Source of the DNA: Lentisphaerae bacterium WC36
Lineage (GTDB): Bacteria; Verrucomicrobiota; Lentisphaeria; Victivallales; SZUA-371
Direction: 5' to 3'
NCBI GenBank assembly: GCA_020683205.1
Contig: CP085689.1
Location: 1,550,001 to 1,614,000 of the forward strand
DNA: 64,000 nt
Shown: positions 1 through 9,613 of the stretch, piece after piece
How the letters are laid out: each line of letters opens with the position of its first letter
How positions within the stretch are numbered: the first letter of the stretch is position 1
Notes under the pieces: model-generated
What the model was told of the DNA's origin: nothing
Database searches by the model: none
Seen by the model: the letters and a program-made list of their open reading frames with translations, nothing else
Translations under genes and position numbers: made by a program

Positions 1-736
1 AGGTATCCTTACGAAAAGCACCTTTTTCTGTTAGCAATGGATATTTATCAATAGCTAAGCGCCAACCTTGATCCTCAGTTAAATGCCAATGAAATGTATT
101 CATTTTATACATTGCCATCAAATCAATAATTTTCTTGATATCACTAACTTCAGTAAAATGGCGGCATGAATCAAGCATCATTCCGCGCCACTTAAAGCGT
201 GGTTCATCAGCAATTTTTACAGCTGGAATCTTAATGGCTGTGATATTCAGAACTTCTTTTTCCATACTTACAGGTAACATTTGACGCAGTGACTGAGTCG
301 CATAAAATGCCCCCTTGGCTGTACTAGCTTTTATAACAACGTTTTTTGGAGTAACTTCTAAAATGTAACCTTCTTCGCCAATTGCATTATCAACAGCAAA
401 AACAACACTATTATTTTCTACAGTTGTACAACTTGTTACTACCGCAGGTGTAAATCCTGCATTTGAAACACGGTTCACAAAAAACTTCGCACCATCATAC
501 AAAGATTTATCGATCTTGATTTTTGTTGAAGCATCAAGAATAAAAAATTCTTCTCTAGCTGTAGCCATTGCTGTAGGCTGTGGAATAATTGATAAATCTG
601 CAGTAGCAATATTACATTTCTTAGCACTTTGAGCTACTGAACATTTTTGTTTTGACGTATTTGAGCAACCACTTACTAAACTTATAACTGAACCTGTTAA
701 GGCCATGCAAGTAAGAGCAAAAAACTTCCTAGGCAT
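1..736 (-). CDS. beta-N-acetylhexosaminidase (GH20), lipoprotein, C-terminus outside window
   Basis: N-terminal 245 codons of a GH20 enzyme that releases terminal GlcNAc/GalNAc from glycans. The start ATG at 736-734 follows an AGGAGA ribosome site. The protein opens with a lipoprotein signal peptide ending in LVSGC (Cys about 24), so it is probably anchored to a membrane. A GH20 N-terminal beta/alpha domain (about residues 50-160, with the GAFYATQSLRQ segment) leads into the barrel start, with RGMMLDSCRHF and NTFHWHLTEDQGWRL. The secreted GH20 at 49.6-51.6 kb has the equivalent segments SFMLDSSRHF and YFHWHLVDDQGWRF. The catalytic Asp-Glu pair would lie beyond base 1, so activity cannot be judged. 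The gene is transcribed alone, away from the neighbouring ligase. Confidence 0.9.
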   Translation of the reverse strand, partial: MPRKFFALTCMALTGSVISLVSGCSNTSKQKCSVAQSAKKCNIATADLSIIPQPTAMATAREEFFILDASTKIKIDKSLYDGAKFFVNRVSNAGFTPAVVTSCTTVENNSVVFAVDNAIGEEGYILEVTPKNVVIKASTAKGAFYATQSLRQMLPVSMEKEVLNITAIKIPAVKIADEPRFKWRGMMLDSCRHFTEVSDIKKIIDLMAMYKMNTFHWHLTEDQGWRLAIDKYPLLTEKGAFRKDT

Positions 737-891
737 CTCTCTTCTCCTGTGTAAAATTAATTTTAGAAGTTCAAAAAATTTATTAAACTTAATATTCTCT
801 CATTTTATACTTTAATTCACATTATAAAATTATCAAGCAAAAACAAAACTTAATCCCAAAATGATTGAAAAAAAGTTTTATTTTAAAATAT

Positions 892-2214
892 TTAGTTTTG
901 ACGATTATCAATAACTCTCTTAGCTTTACCTTCACTTCTAGTAATAGTATGTGGTGCAACCAAAATCACTTTAACACGCAAGCCAATTGTTTCCTCTATG
1001 GAACTCGTCAATTGGTGTTGTAAATTTTCCATCATTCTAACTTTATCACTAAACACCTCTGGTGTAACTTCAATTTCTACTTGAATGTTGTCGCGACCAT
1101 TATCTGAATAAAGAGTTATTTGGTAATGAGGTACAGTTCCTTCAACCGCTAAAATTGCAGCTTCAATTTGCGATGGGAAAACATTTACGCCACGAATAAT
1201 CATCATATCATCACTACGGCGTCCAATACGATGAATTTTTCTAATTGTTCGACCGCAAGAGCATTTCTCAGTCATAATACTAGTAATATCACGCGTACGA
1301 TAACGAATCATCGGAAACGCTTCTTTAGTTAATGTTGTAATAACCAATTCACCTTCTTGACCATCTGGAAGAACTTCACCTGTTTCAGGGTTAATAATTT
1401 CTGGGTAAAAATGATCTTCAAATATATGTAGACCATTTTGTTCCTTACATTCAATTCCGACTCCTGGCCCAATAATTTCACTTAAGCCATAAATATCAAA
1501 AGCTTTAACTCCAGTCATGTTTTCGATCTGTATACGCATCTCTTCAGTCCAAGGTTCAGCGCCAAAAATACCAGCGCGAATCGGCAAATCTTTCATATCA
1601 ATCCCCATCTCTTCACACTGCTCAGCAATGAAGCAGAAATAACTAGGCGTACAACAAATAGCAGTCACTCCAAAATCTTTCATCACCATAATTTGTCGTG
1701 CGGTATTACCTCCAGAAATAGGTACAACTGTTGCACCAATAGCTTCAGCCCCATAATGAGCTCCAAGTCCACCAGTAAATAATCCATACCCATATGCATT
1801 TTGAATAACATCATTTAAATGAAGTCCACAACAAGCAAAAGAACGCTGCATAACACTAGCCCAAGTATCAATATCATTTGCAGTATAACCAACAACAATT
1901 GGTTTACCAGTGGTCCCACTTGATGCATGTAATCGCACAACATTACTTAAAGGTTCAGCAAAGAGTCCATAAGGATAAGTATCACGCAAATCAGTTTTCA
2001 CTGTGAAAGGTAATTTTGCTAAATCTTTTAAACTTTTAATATCATCAACAGAAATGTTTTTTTCATCTAGACGTTGACGAAAAAGTTCAACATTTTCATA
2101 AACTTTTTTAACAACCGCTTTTAAACGTTGTAATTGAAGATCTGCAAGCTGTTCTCTAGGCAAATAATCATTTGCACTAATGTCATTGAAGTTATCGTAA
2201 AATTGTTTAGTCAT
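892..2214 (-). CDS. paaK: phenylacetate-CoA ligase family AMP-forming enzyme
   Basis: The 440-residue length and motifs match phenylacetate--CoA ligase, an adenylate-forming enzyme that activates aryl acids to CoA thioesters using ATP. Visible motifs are the phosphate-binding loop [13 protein letters not shown] (about 98-110), the adenylate-site [10 protein letters not shown] (about 242-251) and the hinge region YRTRDIT followed by a Cys-x-Cys pair. The C-terminal lid contains the lysine-bearing segment SEGKAKRV. In anaerobic gut bacteria this family often works in reverse with indolepyruvate/2-oxoacid ferredoxin oxidoreductases during aromatic amino-acid fermentation. No such partner lies in this window, so the physiological direction is unknown. 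It is a single-gene unit. The family assignment is firm; the exact substrate is inferred. Confidence 0.88.
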   Translation of the reverse strand: MTKQFYDNFNDISANDYLPREQLADLQLQRLKAVVKKVYENVELFRQRLDEKNISVDDIKSLKDLAKLPFTVKTDLRDTYPYGLFAEPLSNVVRLHASSGTTGKPIVVGYTANDIDTWASVMQRSFACCGLHLNDVIQNAYGYGLFTGGLGAHYGAEAIGATVVPISGGNTARQIMVMKDFGVTAICCTPSYFCFIAEQCEEMGIDMKDLPIRAGIFGAEPWTEEMRIQIENMTGVKAFDIYGLSEIIGPGVGIECKEQNGLHIFEDHFYPEIINPETGEVLPDGQEGELVITTLTKEAFPMIRYRTRDITSIMTEKCSCGRTIRKIHRIGRRSDDMMIIRGVNVFPSQIEAAILAVEGTVPHYQITLYSDNGRDNIQVEIEVTPEVFSDKVRMMENLQHQLTSSIEETIGLRVKVILVAPHTITRSEGKAKRVIDNRQN

Positions 2215-2332
2215 AATTACCTTTTGCTATTACTTTATTTTTAGAAAGATTTCTATTTAAATTTTTATTAAAAATATCGTTAAATTCACTCAATTACAAA
2301 TAAATTATTAACTTATAGAACATTTTTTTACA

Positions 2333-3400
2333 TTATTTTGAAAAAACTAACACAAGAGTTCCAATAATTGCCACTAATAATAAAATAGCCAATGTTATTT
2401 TAAGGGCGCTGTATGGTCGTTCCCCCTGCACTTCTCCAGTTCTTGCGTTAATATAAAAACGATAATCTTTGTTTTTAAACTTGATATTACTAACCCATAC
2501 AGGCAAAATTAAATACTTAAATGCAATATCATTGTAACTATTACAGTAGCTATGTATCCGTTGTTTATCACCCCCAATATCACGGCGAATAGAGTTTTTA
2601 ATTGCATCATCAATAGCATCTTCTGCATTATCAAAAGACTCGTAAAGATCAATTGAATAAGTTTCTCCATCAAATCCCCGCAACTTATCTGCATCAAATT
2701 TTTCTAGATTTTCTAAGTCCCAAGGTTCAAGCTCTTCGACAAATTTGCGTTGAAAAGTTTTTGAGCAATAAATTAAAACATCATTAAAGAAATTATAAAC
2801 AACTCCATACGCGCTATACCAACGTGTTTTTGTGCGAGTGTGACTATTCCCTTCGCTATCAGTGTAGTGCTCAGTATAATTTTCACCTCTTTGTCCAGTA
2901 TATCGAGAATGAACGCTAATATCAAAAGTGAAAAATGGCATAAAAACACCATTTAGTTTATTAAGTAAACGCTCTTCTTTAAATGAATTTGGCGCAAACC
3001 ATAGTGACTTTTGCCATTGTCTAAATTTTTCACGAGCATCTTCTCTAGCAATTTGAAACGGTAGCATATATTGGGGTTTTAATGCATTCTGCTCATGAAA
3101 TGTCTGAGTTACGGCCGTTCCACAGTATGGGCAATCTTCTATTAAATCATTACCTTCAAGAACAATTTGTGCACTACATGCAGTACAATCAATAATTTTT
3201 TCAATAATATTTTCACTGCTTTTAGTAAATTTTTCTGCAAAAAAAGCAAAATCATGCTCTTCAATAGCAAAATCATTATCATCTGTGTTTTTCAATTCAA
3301 TAGTTTCCCCACAATATTCACATTGCAAATTTGTGCTCTGGATAGAAAAAGAAATTTTTCCATCACAATTAGGACACTTTAACGTATTGTTTTTTGTCAT
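2333..3400 (-). CDS. zinc-ribbon protein with C-terminal membrane anchor
   Basis: About 355 residues, unknown function. Two CxxC pairs (CPNCDGK, CEYCGET) form an N-terminal TFIIB-like zinc ribbon. A second pair (CTACSAQ, CPYCGTAV) follows near residues 75-100. A long soluble middle region contains HYTDSEGNSHTRTKTRWYSAYG. The protein ends with one hydrophobic helix (ALKITLAILLLVAIIGTLVLVF), so it looks C-tail anchored with the ribbons in the cytoplasm. A longer reading from a TTG at 3412 is possible, but the GGGGG run at 3406-3410 sits at ribosome-site distance from the ATG at 3400-3398, which I therefore prefer. It resembles the widespread zinc-ribbon membrane proteins that occur near SPFH/virion-core proteins, but no such neighbour is present. 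Confidence 0.75.
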   Translation of the reverse strand: MTKNNTLKCPNCDGKISFSIQSTNLQCEYCGETIELKNTDDNDFAIEEHDFAFFAEKFTKSSENIIEKIIDCTACSAQIVLEGNDLIEDCPYCGTAVTQTFHEQNALKPQYMLPFQIAREDAREKFRQWQKSLWFAPNSFKEERLLNKLNGVFMPFFTFDISVHSRYTGQRGENYTEHYTDSEGNSHTRTKTRWYSAYGVVYNFFNDVLIYCSKTFQRKFVEELEPWDLENLEKFDADKLRGFDGETYSIDLYESFDNAEDAIDDAIKNSIRRDIGGDKQRIHSYCNSYNDIAFKYLILPVWVSNIKFKNKDYRFYINARTGEVQGERPYSALKITLAILLLVAIIGTLVLVFSK

Positions 3401-3412
3401 AACAACCCCCAA

Positions 3413-3663
3413 CTACTTTTAAATATATTAATACTAAGAAAAAAACTGAATCAATTAATATAGTAACATTTTTTGCTTATGCAAGCAAAAAAATATGCAC
3501 AATATGAGTTTTAATCCATAAAGTGCATATACAAGTTAATATCACAAAAAATTTTCAATTGTTTTTGTAAAGTTCCGTCTATAAACCTTACAAGGAATTA
3601 TTAAGATATCTTAAAATTTACCCTAAATTAACCTAAAAAATTTTCAATAAAAGCCCCCGCATA
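3413..3663. other. non-coding gap with two adjacent stem-loops
   Basis: No gene is seen. At 3469-3492 there is a perfect hairpin, TTTTTTGCTT / AAGCAAAAAA with a 4-nt loop. At 3493-3530 a second inverted repeat, ATATGCAC / GTGCATAT, has a 22-nt loop. Neither has a free U-tract after the stem, so neither is a textbook terminator, although the first could end transcription of the upstream minus-strand gene by its U-rich arm. A small RNA cannot be excluded. Confidence 0.4.
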
Positions 3664-3939
3664 TCATTGGTGATAACTTTGATTTTTTTTTATAAATTGC
3701 AAATAACTAGCATTGATTACAGCTGCTATTACAATTAAAAAAATAAACATCGTTACAACTCTGGCATCTTCTTCACAAATGTCCTCCGTAATATTTATTT
3801 GATTGTTACATGCTTTATATCGACAATTATAATTACTAATTCCTGTTGTTAAACTTTTGTAACTACTTACATTAGCTAAAACTCCAGTTGCTTGTGAAAT
3901 TGCTATAAAGCATAAAATTTTTAATAATGCTTTTTTCAT
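3664..3939 (-). CDS. small membrane protein, unknown function
   Basis: 91 residues, not recognised. A signal-peptide-like N-terminus (MKKALLKILCFIAISQATGVLA, probable cleavage after VLA) is followed by a short periplasmic segment with four cysteines. A single transmembrane helix comes next (about 62-80, VVTMFIFLIVIAAVI), then a basic tail FIKKNQ. AGGAAA precedes the ATG. The plan (leader, Cys-rich loop, acidic residues, hydrophobic helix, Lys tail) resembles the frameshifted small gene at 37.0-37.4 kb, suggesting a lineage-specific family of tiny envelope proteins. This similarity is by eye and weak. Confidence 0.6.
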   Translation of the reverse strand: MKKALLKILCFIAISQATGVLANVSSYKSLTTGISNYNCRYKACNNQINITEDICEEDARVVTMFIFLIVIAAVINASYLQFIKKNQSYHQ

Positions 3940-4124
3940 TTTTATATTTCCTATTTTTATTTACACTTTCTATCTAAAGCAACTGCGATGCCAATCAGTC
4001 ATACAAAAACATAACATTCTTATAACAAGACAGTTGCAACTATATAAGCTCAAGCAGCACTCATTCCACACATGTCCGCCACATTTTCCTATGTACTTTT
4101 TTTGTACAGATATCTATTCATTTA

Positions 4125-4153
4125 TTGTATATTAACAAAAAGTAAGTTATATT
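4125..4153 (+). promoter_or_regulatory. sigma70-like promoter for the sigma-54 activator gene
   Basis: TTGTAT, 17 bases, then TATATT, placed about 50 bases before the start codon of the activator gene. Prediction by consensus only. A small TGTAC/GTACA inverted repeat lies 17 bases upstream (4092-4108). Confidence 0.45.
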
Positions 4154-4206
4154 AGACAAACTAGAGATAATAAAATTTAACAAATTTAATTTATTGGAGA
4201 GGTAAT

Positions 4207-5760
4207 ATGATAATAAAAAAAGAGCAACTTGAACTAATCAAGGCACTGGGTGATTTAAACTTTACTAATCCTTTTTTAGAAGAACGTGTTGAATTAGAGC
4301 GCAAAATTTTAGGAGAAGATTTTTCTTACGCAGGCACCGTGTGGCATATTCACGAAGATCAGCAACACGCAGAAAAAAACTTAAGAAGAATTATTGAACT
4401 AACAGCCTTTCATGCCGAAGATTTGCGCAATAAAATTTCTTTAAGCGAAAAATTGACAAAAGAAATTGTAGTCGCGTATGAAAATTTAATTGTTTATCAT
4501 CTTTTTGAGAAATATCGTTTGAACTTCACCCGTCAATTAGAAATAAAATACAATCAATGCGGATTCACTTTTTTTGAGGATTTTTCTAGTGATTATAATT
4601 ATTACATGAATATTATCAGTAAACATAAAAATTATTTACAGTATGATTTAAAACGAACTTTTGAGATTTTCTTTCAAGTTCACCGAGCATTTCATTATAT
4701 ATTCAGGTCAATCATTGGCTCTTCGCTTGCTATTGCTAAATTAAGAGCAGATATTTGGCAATCTGTGTTTAGCTGTGATATTTACCGTTACAATCGCTCA
4801 CTATATGATAGAATGAACAATATTTCAACATTAATAACTGGTCCATCTGGAACAGGTAAAGAATTAATTGCTAGAGCAATAGCTTTGTCTCAATATTTAC
4901 CATTTGATGATAAAAAGTTATGTTTTATAGAAGACTATCATGAAAAATTCCATCCTCTGCACCTTTCTGCAATGCCAGCAACATTAATAGAGAGTGAATT
5001 GTTTGGTCATTTAAAAGGGGCTTTTTCAGGCGCTGTTGTTGACCGTATTGGCCGCATGGAATACTGTAGCCGCTATGGAACTGTATTTTTAGATGAAATT
5101 GGTGAAATTAACCATGAAATTCAGGTAAAATTGTTAAGACTATTGCAAGATCGAACATTTTGTCGCATTGGAGATAATGAACAACGTTCTTTTACTGGAA
5201 AAATTTTAACTGCAACAAATCGTAACTTGTTACAAGAAGTGGACGAAGGAAATTTTCGTCAAGATCTATACTACCGACTTTGCTCAGATATAATTGCTAC
5301 ACCAGATTTACAGCAGGTAATAAATGGCTCAGAAAAAGAACTCTATAATATAGTCAATTTTATATCAAAACGTGTAGCAACAGATTCAGAAGCAGAATGG
5401 CTCTCTTCCGACACAATAAAAGCCATAAAAAAGGGTGTAGGTTTAGACTATAATTGGCCAGGAAACTTTAGAGAACTTGAACAATGTGTTAGAAATGTAT
5501 TAATTCGTGGCGATTATTCTCCACAATACACAAAAAAAATTACATCAAAAATGCCAAAAATTACTAATAAAGAATTAATTAAAAACATTGAATCAATTGA
5601 AAATGGTGATTTATCAGCAGATGAAATTTTAAATTTATACTGCCACATTTCATACTCTAAAACTAACAATTATGTTAAAAGTGCTCAAATTTTGCAGTTA
5701 GATCGCAGAACAATTACCAAGAGAGTACAAAATTATTTGCAGGATAATAACTTAAAATAA
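4207..5760 (+). CDS. sigma-54-dependent transcriptional activator with GAFSGA loop
   Basis: 517 residues. Central AAA+ sigma-54 interaction domain: Walker A GPSGTGKE (212-219), sigma-54-contact loop GAFSGA (271-276, normally GAFTGA), Walker B VFLDEIGE (293-300), then NRNLLQEVDEGNFRQDLYYRL with the sensor/arginine region. A Fis-type helix-turn-helix ends the protein (TNNYVKSAQILQLDRRTITKRVQNYL region, about 487-513). The N-terminal 200 residues are helical and match no receiver, PAS or GAF domain that I recognise, so the signal sensed is unknown. GGAGAGG precedes the ATG. Two paralogous lipoprotein genes follow on the same strand and may be targets or partners (inference). Thr-to-Ser in the loop is conservative and may retain sigma-54 contact. 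Confidence 0.88.
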   Translation: MIIKKEQLELIKALGDLNFTNPFLEERVELERKILGEDFSYAGTVWHIHEDQQHAEKNLRRIIELTAFHAEDLRNKISLSEKLTKEIVVAYENLIVYHLFEKYRLNFTRQLEIKYNQCGFTFFEDFSSDYNYYMNIISKHKNYLQYDLKRTFEIFFQVHRAFHYIFRSIIGSSLAIAKLRADIWQSVFSCDIYRYNRSLYDRMNNISTLITGPSGTGKELIARAIALSQYLPFDDKKLCFIEDYHEKFHPLHLSAMPATLIESELFGHLKGAFSGAVVDRIGRMEYCSRYGTVFLDEIGEINHEIQVKLLRLLQDRTFCRIGDNEQRSFTGKILTATNRNLLQEVDEGNFRQDLYYRLCSDIIATPDLQQVINGSEKELYNIVNFISKRVATDSEAEWLSSDTIKAIKKGVGLDYNWPGNFRELEQCVRNVLIRGDYSPQYTKKITSKMPKITNKELIKNIESIENGDLSADEILNLYCHISYSKTNNYVKSAQILQLDRRTITKRVQNYLQDNNLK

Positions 5761-5841
5761 TTGCTAAATTTGCTATATAGCGTTAAATTATATTAATTTG
5801 TGTAATTATATTTATTTTTGAATATGGATATTGGAGAATTT

Positions 5842-6471
5842 ATGATGTCAATAAAAAACTTTTGCTTTACTGTTGCTATTTGCTTTACATTTTGTTCCCT
5901 ATTTAGTAGCTGTAAAAATTTGCAAGAATTAGAAAAATTAATCAACGAAACTGATGACGTAGGCATGAGTGAAGAAATGATTAAGGAGCGAGAAAATAAG
6001 AAACCAGGGTTTATGATATCTCTTAATGAAATTGTTAAAGAGCGCACAACCGAAGATATTGAAATTATGATCCCAAGTTATATCTATCGCAATCAAACAA
6101 TATGTGTGAATCGTAATGCTTTTTTAGCGGCACGCAATATTCAAAAAATTGAACGCGTCCCAAATAAAAAATTGCCAAAAACCTATGATCTAATTCTCTA
6201 TTTGGACCAAGCTGGCATGATCAAATATGAAGTATTGTTAACAACATTTAAAGGGCAAAAAATTGGTATCTTAGTTGACCGTCGCTTCTATCGTGCTTCT
6301 AAAATTGAATCTCCATTAAGTGAGAAAGAGCGCAAAATTTTAATTCATGGTCCCTTTGGCGAAAATGTTTCACAAAAAATTGTTGAAAAATCAACTATAA
6401 ATTATAAATTTTATAATGATAAAAGTTTTCAGAAAATTTTTAATCTAGACAAAATAATTGACCCTAGATAA
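5842..6471 (+). CDS. lipoprotein, paralogue of the next gene, SecDF-P1-head-like
   Basis: About 209 residues. The start is ATG 5842 or 5845, set by GGAGA at 5833-5837; an upstream TTG at 5818 is less likely. The signal peptide ends in FSSC, a loose lipobox. The mature part contains ISLNEIVKERTTEDIEIMIPSY, DLILYLDQAGMIKYEVLLTT, GILVDRRFYRASKIESP and HGPFGENVSQKIVEK. The order 'bound/limit statement, own-value strand, GPF, helix' recalls the P1 head subdomain of SecD (isG-F-eeA-la), so a small periplasmic alpha/beta fold is inferred. It shares this architecture with the adjacent gene, so the two arose by tandem duplication. Function unknown. Confidence 0.75.
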   Translation: MMSIKNFCFTVAICFTFCSLFSSCKNLQELEKLINETDDVGMSEEMIKERENKKPGFMISLNEIVKERTTEDIEIMIPSYIYRNQTICVNRNAFLAARNIQKIERVPNKKLPKTYDLILYLDQAGMIKYEVLLTTFKGQKIGILVDRRFYRASKIESPLSEKERKILIHGPFGENVSQKIVEKSTINYKFYNDKSFQKIFNLDKIIDPR

Positions 6472-6496
6472 CTTCTAAATTTAAATGGAGTAATTT

Positions 6497-7105
6497 ATGA
6501 TATATTTTAAATTTATGGCAAATAGTGTTTTTATAATTGTGCTGTTATTACTATGTAATAGTTGTCAGCAATGGCTTGAAACAAGTTCACATGAACTACA
6601 ACAGCAAGAAGAAGCAAAGCTTGAAAAAAAACGCATTGGCGCAATTATTACAATCAATAACATTATTAAGGAATATACCAATAAAAAATATGAAGTACTA
6701 GTTCCCTCTTTTTGGGAAGAAAATGAAAAATTATGTGTTAATAAAAATAGTTTATTAACGCCAGAAAGCATTGAAACCATTGAGCGTTTGCCAAATGATA
6801 AAGTTGCCAACACATTTGACTTAATTTTACATTTAAACGATCAAGGCTTAATGAAATATGATATTATGGAAACAACATATGCAAATAAAAAATTAGCACT
6901 TTTAGTTGATGGACAATTTTATAAAGCAATTGAAATAGCGCCTCTGATTGATAAAAAGAAGAATAGTTTTTTCATACCTGGTCCCTTCAGCGATAATTTA
7001 TCAAAAAAAATTGTTGAAAAAGCTCCAGTAAATTATCGCTACTATAACGGAATCGAAGAAGAGTCAAACCTTCAGACTTTAGAGCGCCTAATGAATCCAC
7101 AATAG
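6497..7105 (+). CDS. lipoprotein, tandem paralogue, SecDF-P1-head-like
   Basis: 202 residues. GGAG sits just before the ATG. The hydrophobic leader VFIIVLLLLCNSC supplies the lipobox Cys. It aligns along its whole length with the preceding gene: ITINNIIKEYTNKKYEVLVPSF, IETIERLPNDK, DLILHLNDQGLMKYDIMETT, LALLVDGQFYKAIEIAP, IPGPFSDNLSKKIVEKAPVNY. The gap is 25 bases, so the two genes are likely co-transcribed, and a bidirectional terminator follows. As for its partner, a SecD-P1-like periplasmic fold is an inference; no enzyme motif is seen. Confidence 0.75.
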   Translation: MIYFKFMANSVFIIVLLLLCNSCQQWLETSSHELQQQEEAKLEKKRIGAIITINNIIKEYTNKKYEVLVPSFWEENEKLCVNKNSLLTPESIETIERLPNDKVANTFDLILHLNDQGLMKYDIMETTYANKKLALLVDGQFYKAIEIAPLIDKKKNSFFIPGPFSDNLSKKIVEKAPVNYRYYNGIEEESNLQTLERLMNPQ

Positions 7106-7138
7106 ATATTAATTTTTACATATATAACAGTTTAAAAT

Positions 7139-7177
7139 AAAAAAATCTGCTAAAAATAATATTAGCAGATTTTTTTA
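7139..7177. terminator. bidirectional intrinsic terminator
   Basis: Stem AAAATCTGCTAA / TTAGCAGATTTT with an 8-base loop, flanked by A-run and T-run. It lies between the convergent lipoprotein pair and bamA and can serve both. Confidence 0.85.
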
Positions 7178-7195
7178 CTATTATTAAATATATAA

Positions 7196-9526
7196 TTACC
7201 AAGTAAACCCTACATTAAAATGGAACTGAATTCTATTTTTAGCATCTGGTGAATTATTTACAATAGGATATGCAACATCAAGTCTAACAGGCGCATTCAA
7301 GTATGGTACTAGAACCCTTAAACCATAACCAGCCCCCACATTCAATGTATTAAATGAAATTTCATATGGATTACGCCATATCGAACCAGCATCAATAAAT
7401 GCAGCACCTCTAATAAATTTCCATATAGGATGAGTTGCTTCTAAAGAAGCAAATGCAATAGTGTTACCACCAATTGCATGGTCATTACTATCAGCTACAC
7501 CAGCTTTCATGAATTCAAAACCGCGCAACGAGTTACCACCACCAAGGAAATAACGTTCATAAATTGGCACTTCATCATTTATATTGAAATTAGAAACAGT
7601 GCCTAATTGACCTCGAGCATGAAGACGAATAGCTTTATCAAACAAACTATAGTGATATGAAGCACGAGAATTTAAACGATAGTAGTTAAAACTACCACCC
7701 ATAATTTTTGCATTTATAGCTCCTTCAGCCATAATATAATGTCCACTAGTCGGCTCTAAAATAATTTCGTCACGAGTATCACGCTCTAAACGAATCAAAA
7801 ACTCACTAATACGATTTATATCTTCTTGATCACGCAATTCAGGGCTTGCTCCACTAGAAATTTCATCAACATCAACCCATTCCATACGGTAGCGAGCTGT
7901 GACTCGCATGAATTGCTCAAAAGTATAACCTAATGAAATATTACCACCTAAATGATTTTCACGCCAATAATCATAGTTGTAGTCACGAACATAAGCTTGA
8001 GGAGTTAATGCTAAAGGAATTCCAAACAACCAAGGTTCTGTAAACGAAAGTTCAGCACCTGCACGCTCTAAACCATAATATCCACTCAAGTTCAAGCGTT
8101 GCCCACCACCTAAAAAGTTATTTTGTGGATTAAAGATATCCACGTTAGGACTGCTTAATTTAACAGTACCAACCAAACTATTGTAGTCCGAAGCCCCTGC
8201 TCCCAATTGTAAATCAACAAATGGCTTTTCTTTCACTTCAAAATTAACGTCTTTTTCGCCAATACGATTACTATTAACAGCGGCAGCTTTAACATCTTCA
8301 AAATATCCCATCCCCATTAAACGTTTGCGACTCTGTTCAATACGGAAATTATCAACAGGATCACCATTTTGAATTGCCAATTCACGACGTATTACATAAT
8401 CTTGAGTAATTCTGTTCCCAGAAATATTAACTCTTTTTACGGTATATGGACGTCCTTCCGTAATTTCATAAACAACATCAACTCGATGTGTTACGTAATT
8501 AGAAATTGGAACTGCTTTAATCGTAACATCAGCATAACCCAGTTTATCATATTCCTCTTCGATAACACGCTTATCATTAACTGTATCAGAATAACAATAC
8601 GGTTTTTCAAGTTTTAATTTTAATCTTTTTTGAAGAGTTTCAGTAGGAACTGCCTTATTCCCTTTAATACTCACACTATTTACAATATAAGGTTTACCCT
8701 CAAAAAAAGTAAATTTTACATTCATCCAAGATGGATCATCTCCACTTTGAGATGTAGTAATTTTTTCTACTTTAAAATCCAAATAGCCTTTTTCATGATA
8801 AAGTTGTGCTAAACGCGCTTTATCTATAAGTAATTCTTTTGGGTCATACAATCCAAATTCTAAAAATCTACTTAAAATATTATATCTCGTAGCAATAGAA
8901 TCTTTTAGTGTATAGTCTGAGTAAACAGTACTATTTTCAAAGGTTACATTATCAACTTTAATACGTAAATTTTCTTTAACATAAAAATGAATATTTAATG
9001 TACCATCAGTGTTATTTTCACGCCTATAAGTAACTTTTGCATCATTATATCCCTTAGCTTTATAAAGCTTCTCAATATTTTTTAATGACTCAGAAAGTTG
9101 AGCATCTTGTAATGGCATATCAAGAGCAATTGGCACAACTTCATCAGTTAACAAATCTTTTGAGGTAACTTCTTTGTTACCAGAAATTTCAACATTGACT
9201 ACTACAGCCCTACTTTCCAAAATAAATTTAATAGAAACATCACCATCTTCATGTTTAATAAGGTCGTATTTTAAGTTTCTAAAAAAACCCATTTCCTTCA
9301 AACGTTTCAAATCTTCATTTGCACGCTCAACGTCGTATTCATCTCCAGCACGCTCGCTGATATTAAACATTAAAGTTTTCTTTTCAAATTTAAATTGAGA
9401 AGTCTGCTCAAATATAATATCTTTAATTTTTGCAGCAAAACCTTCATTAGCACCAACAACACCTAAAGACAACAATGATGATAATACCATTTTTTTACTA
9501 CATTTTTTAAACTTCTTCACAACCAA
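7196..9526 (-). CDS. bamA: outer-membrane protein assembly factor BamA
   Basis: 776 residues. BamA folds and inserts beta-barrel proteins into the outer membrane. A signal peptide (about 1-31, ending GFAA) is followed by five POTRA repeats (about 33-430; for example RAVVVNVEISGNKEVTSKDL and PYTVKRVNISGNRITQDYVI). A C-terminal Omp85 barrel follows, with the conserved loop-6 motif GGGNSLRGFEF and the final aromatic residue W. AAGGAG lies 6 bases before the TTG at 9526, which is therefore the likely start; GTG at 9520 is an alternative. It is the last gene of the prs...dnaB block, 87 bases after dnaB, and ends at the bidirectional terminator. Its presence shows a diderm envelope. Confidence 0.95.
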   Translation of the reverse strand: MVVKKFKKCSKKMVLSSLLSLGVVGANEGFAAKIKDIIFEQTSQFKFEKKTLMFNISERAGDEYDVERANEDLKRLKEMGFFRNLKYDLIKHEDGDVSIKFILESRAVVVNVEISGNKEVTSKDLLTDEVVPIALDMPLQDAQLSESLKNIEKLYKAKGYNDAKVTYRRENNTDGTLNIHFYVKENLRIKVDNVTFENSTVYSDYTLKDSIATRYNILSRFLEFGLYDPKELLIDKARLAQLYHEKGYLDFKVEKITTSQSGDDPSWMNVKFTFFEGKPYIVNSVSIKGNKAVPTETLQKRLKLKLEKPYCYSDTVNDKRVIEEEYDKLGYADVTIKAVPISNYVTHRVDVVYEITEGRPYTVKRVNISGNRITQDYVIRRELAIQNGDPVDNFRIEQSRKRLMGMGYFEDVKAAAVNSNRIGEKDVNFEVKEKPFVDLQLGAGASDYNSLVGTVKLSSPNVDIFNPQNNFLGGGQRLNLSGYYGLERAGAELSFTEPWLFGIPLALTPQAYVRDYNYDYWRENHLGGNISLGYTFEQFMRVTARYRMEWVDVDEISSGASPELRDQEDINRISEFLIRLERDTRDEIILEPTSGHYIMAEGAINAKIMGGSFNYYRLNSRASYHYSLFDKAIRLHARGQLGTVSNFNINDEVPIYERYFLGGGNSLRGFEFMKAGVADSNDHAIGGNTIAFASLEATHPIWKFIRGAAFIDAGSIWRNPYEISFNTLNVGAGYGLRVLVPYLNAPVRLDVAYPIVNNSPDAKNRIQFHFNVGFTW

Positions 9527-9613
9527 AAAAACTCCTTTATATAAAAATATATAATAAGTACTTTGCAGAAAAGGCGCTATCTGTTACATCAATTTAAAAG
9601 AATTTCACAAATT

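Noticed and set aside
5761-5841. Sigma-54 promoter before the lipoprotein pair
   Set aside because: No TGGCAC-N5-TTGCA-like -24/-12 pair is present, so control by the adjacent activator could not be shown.
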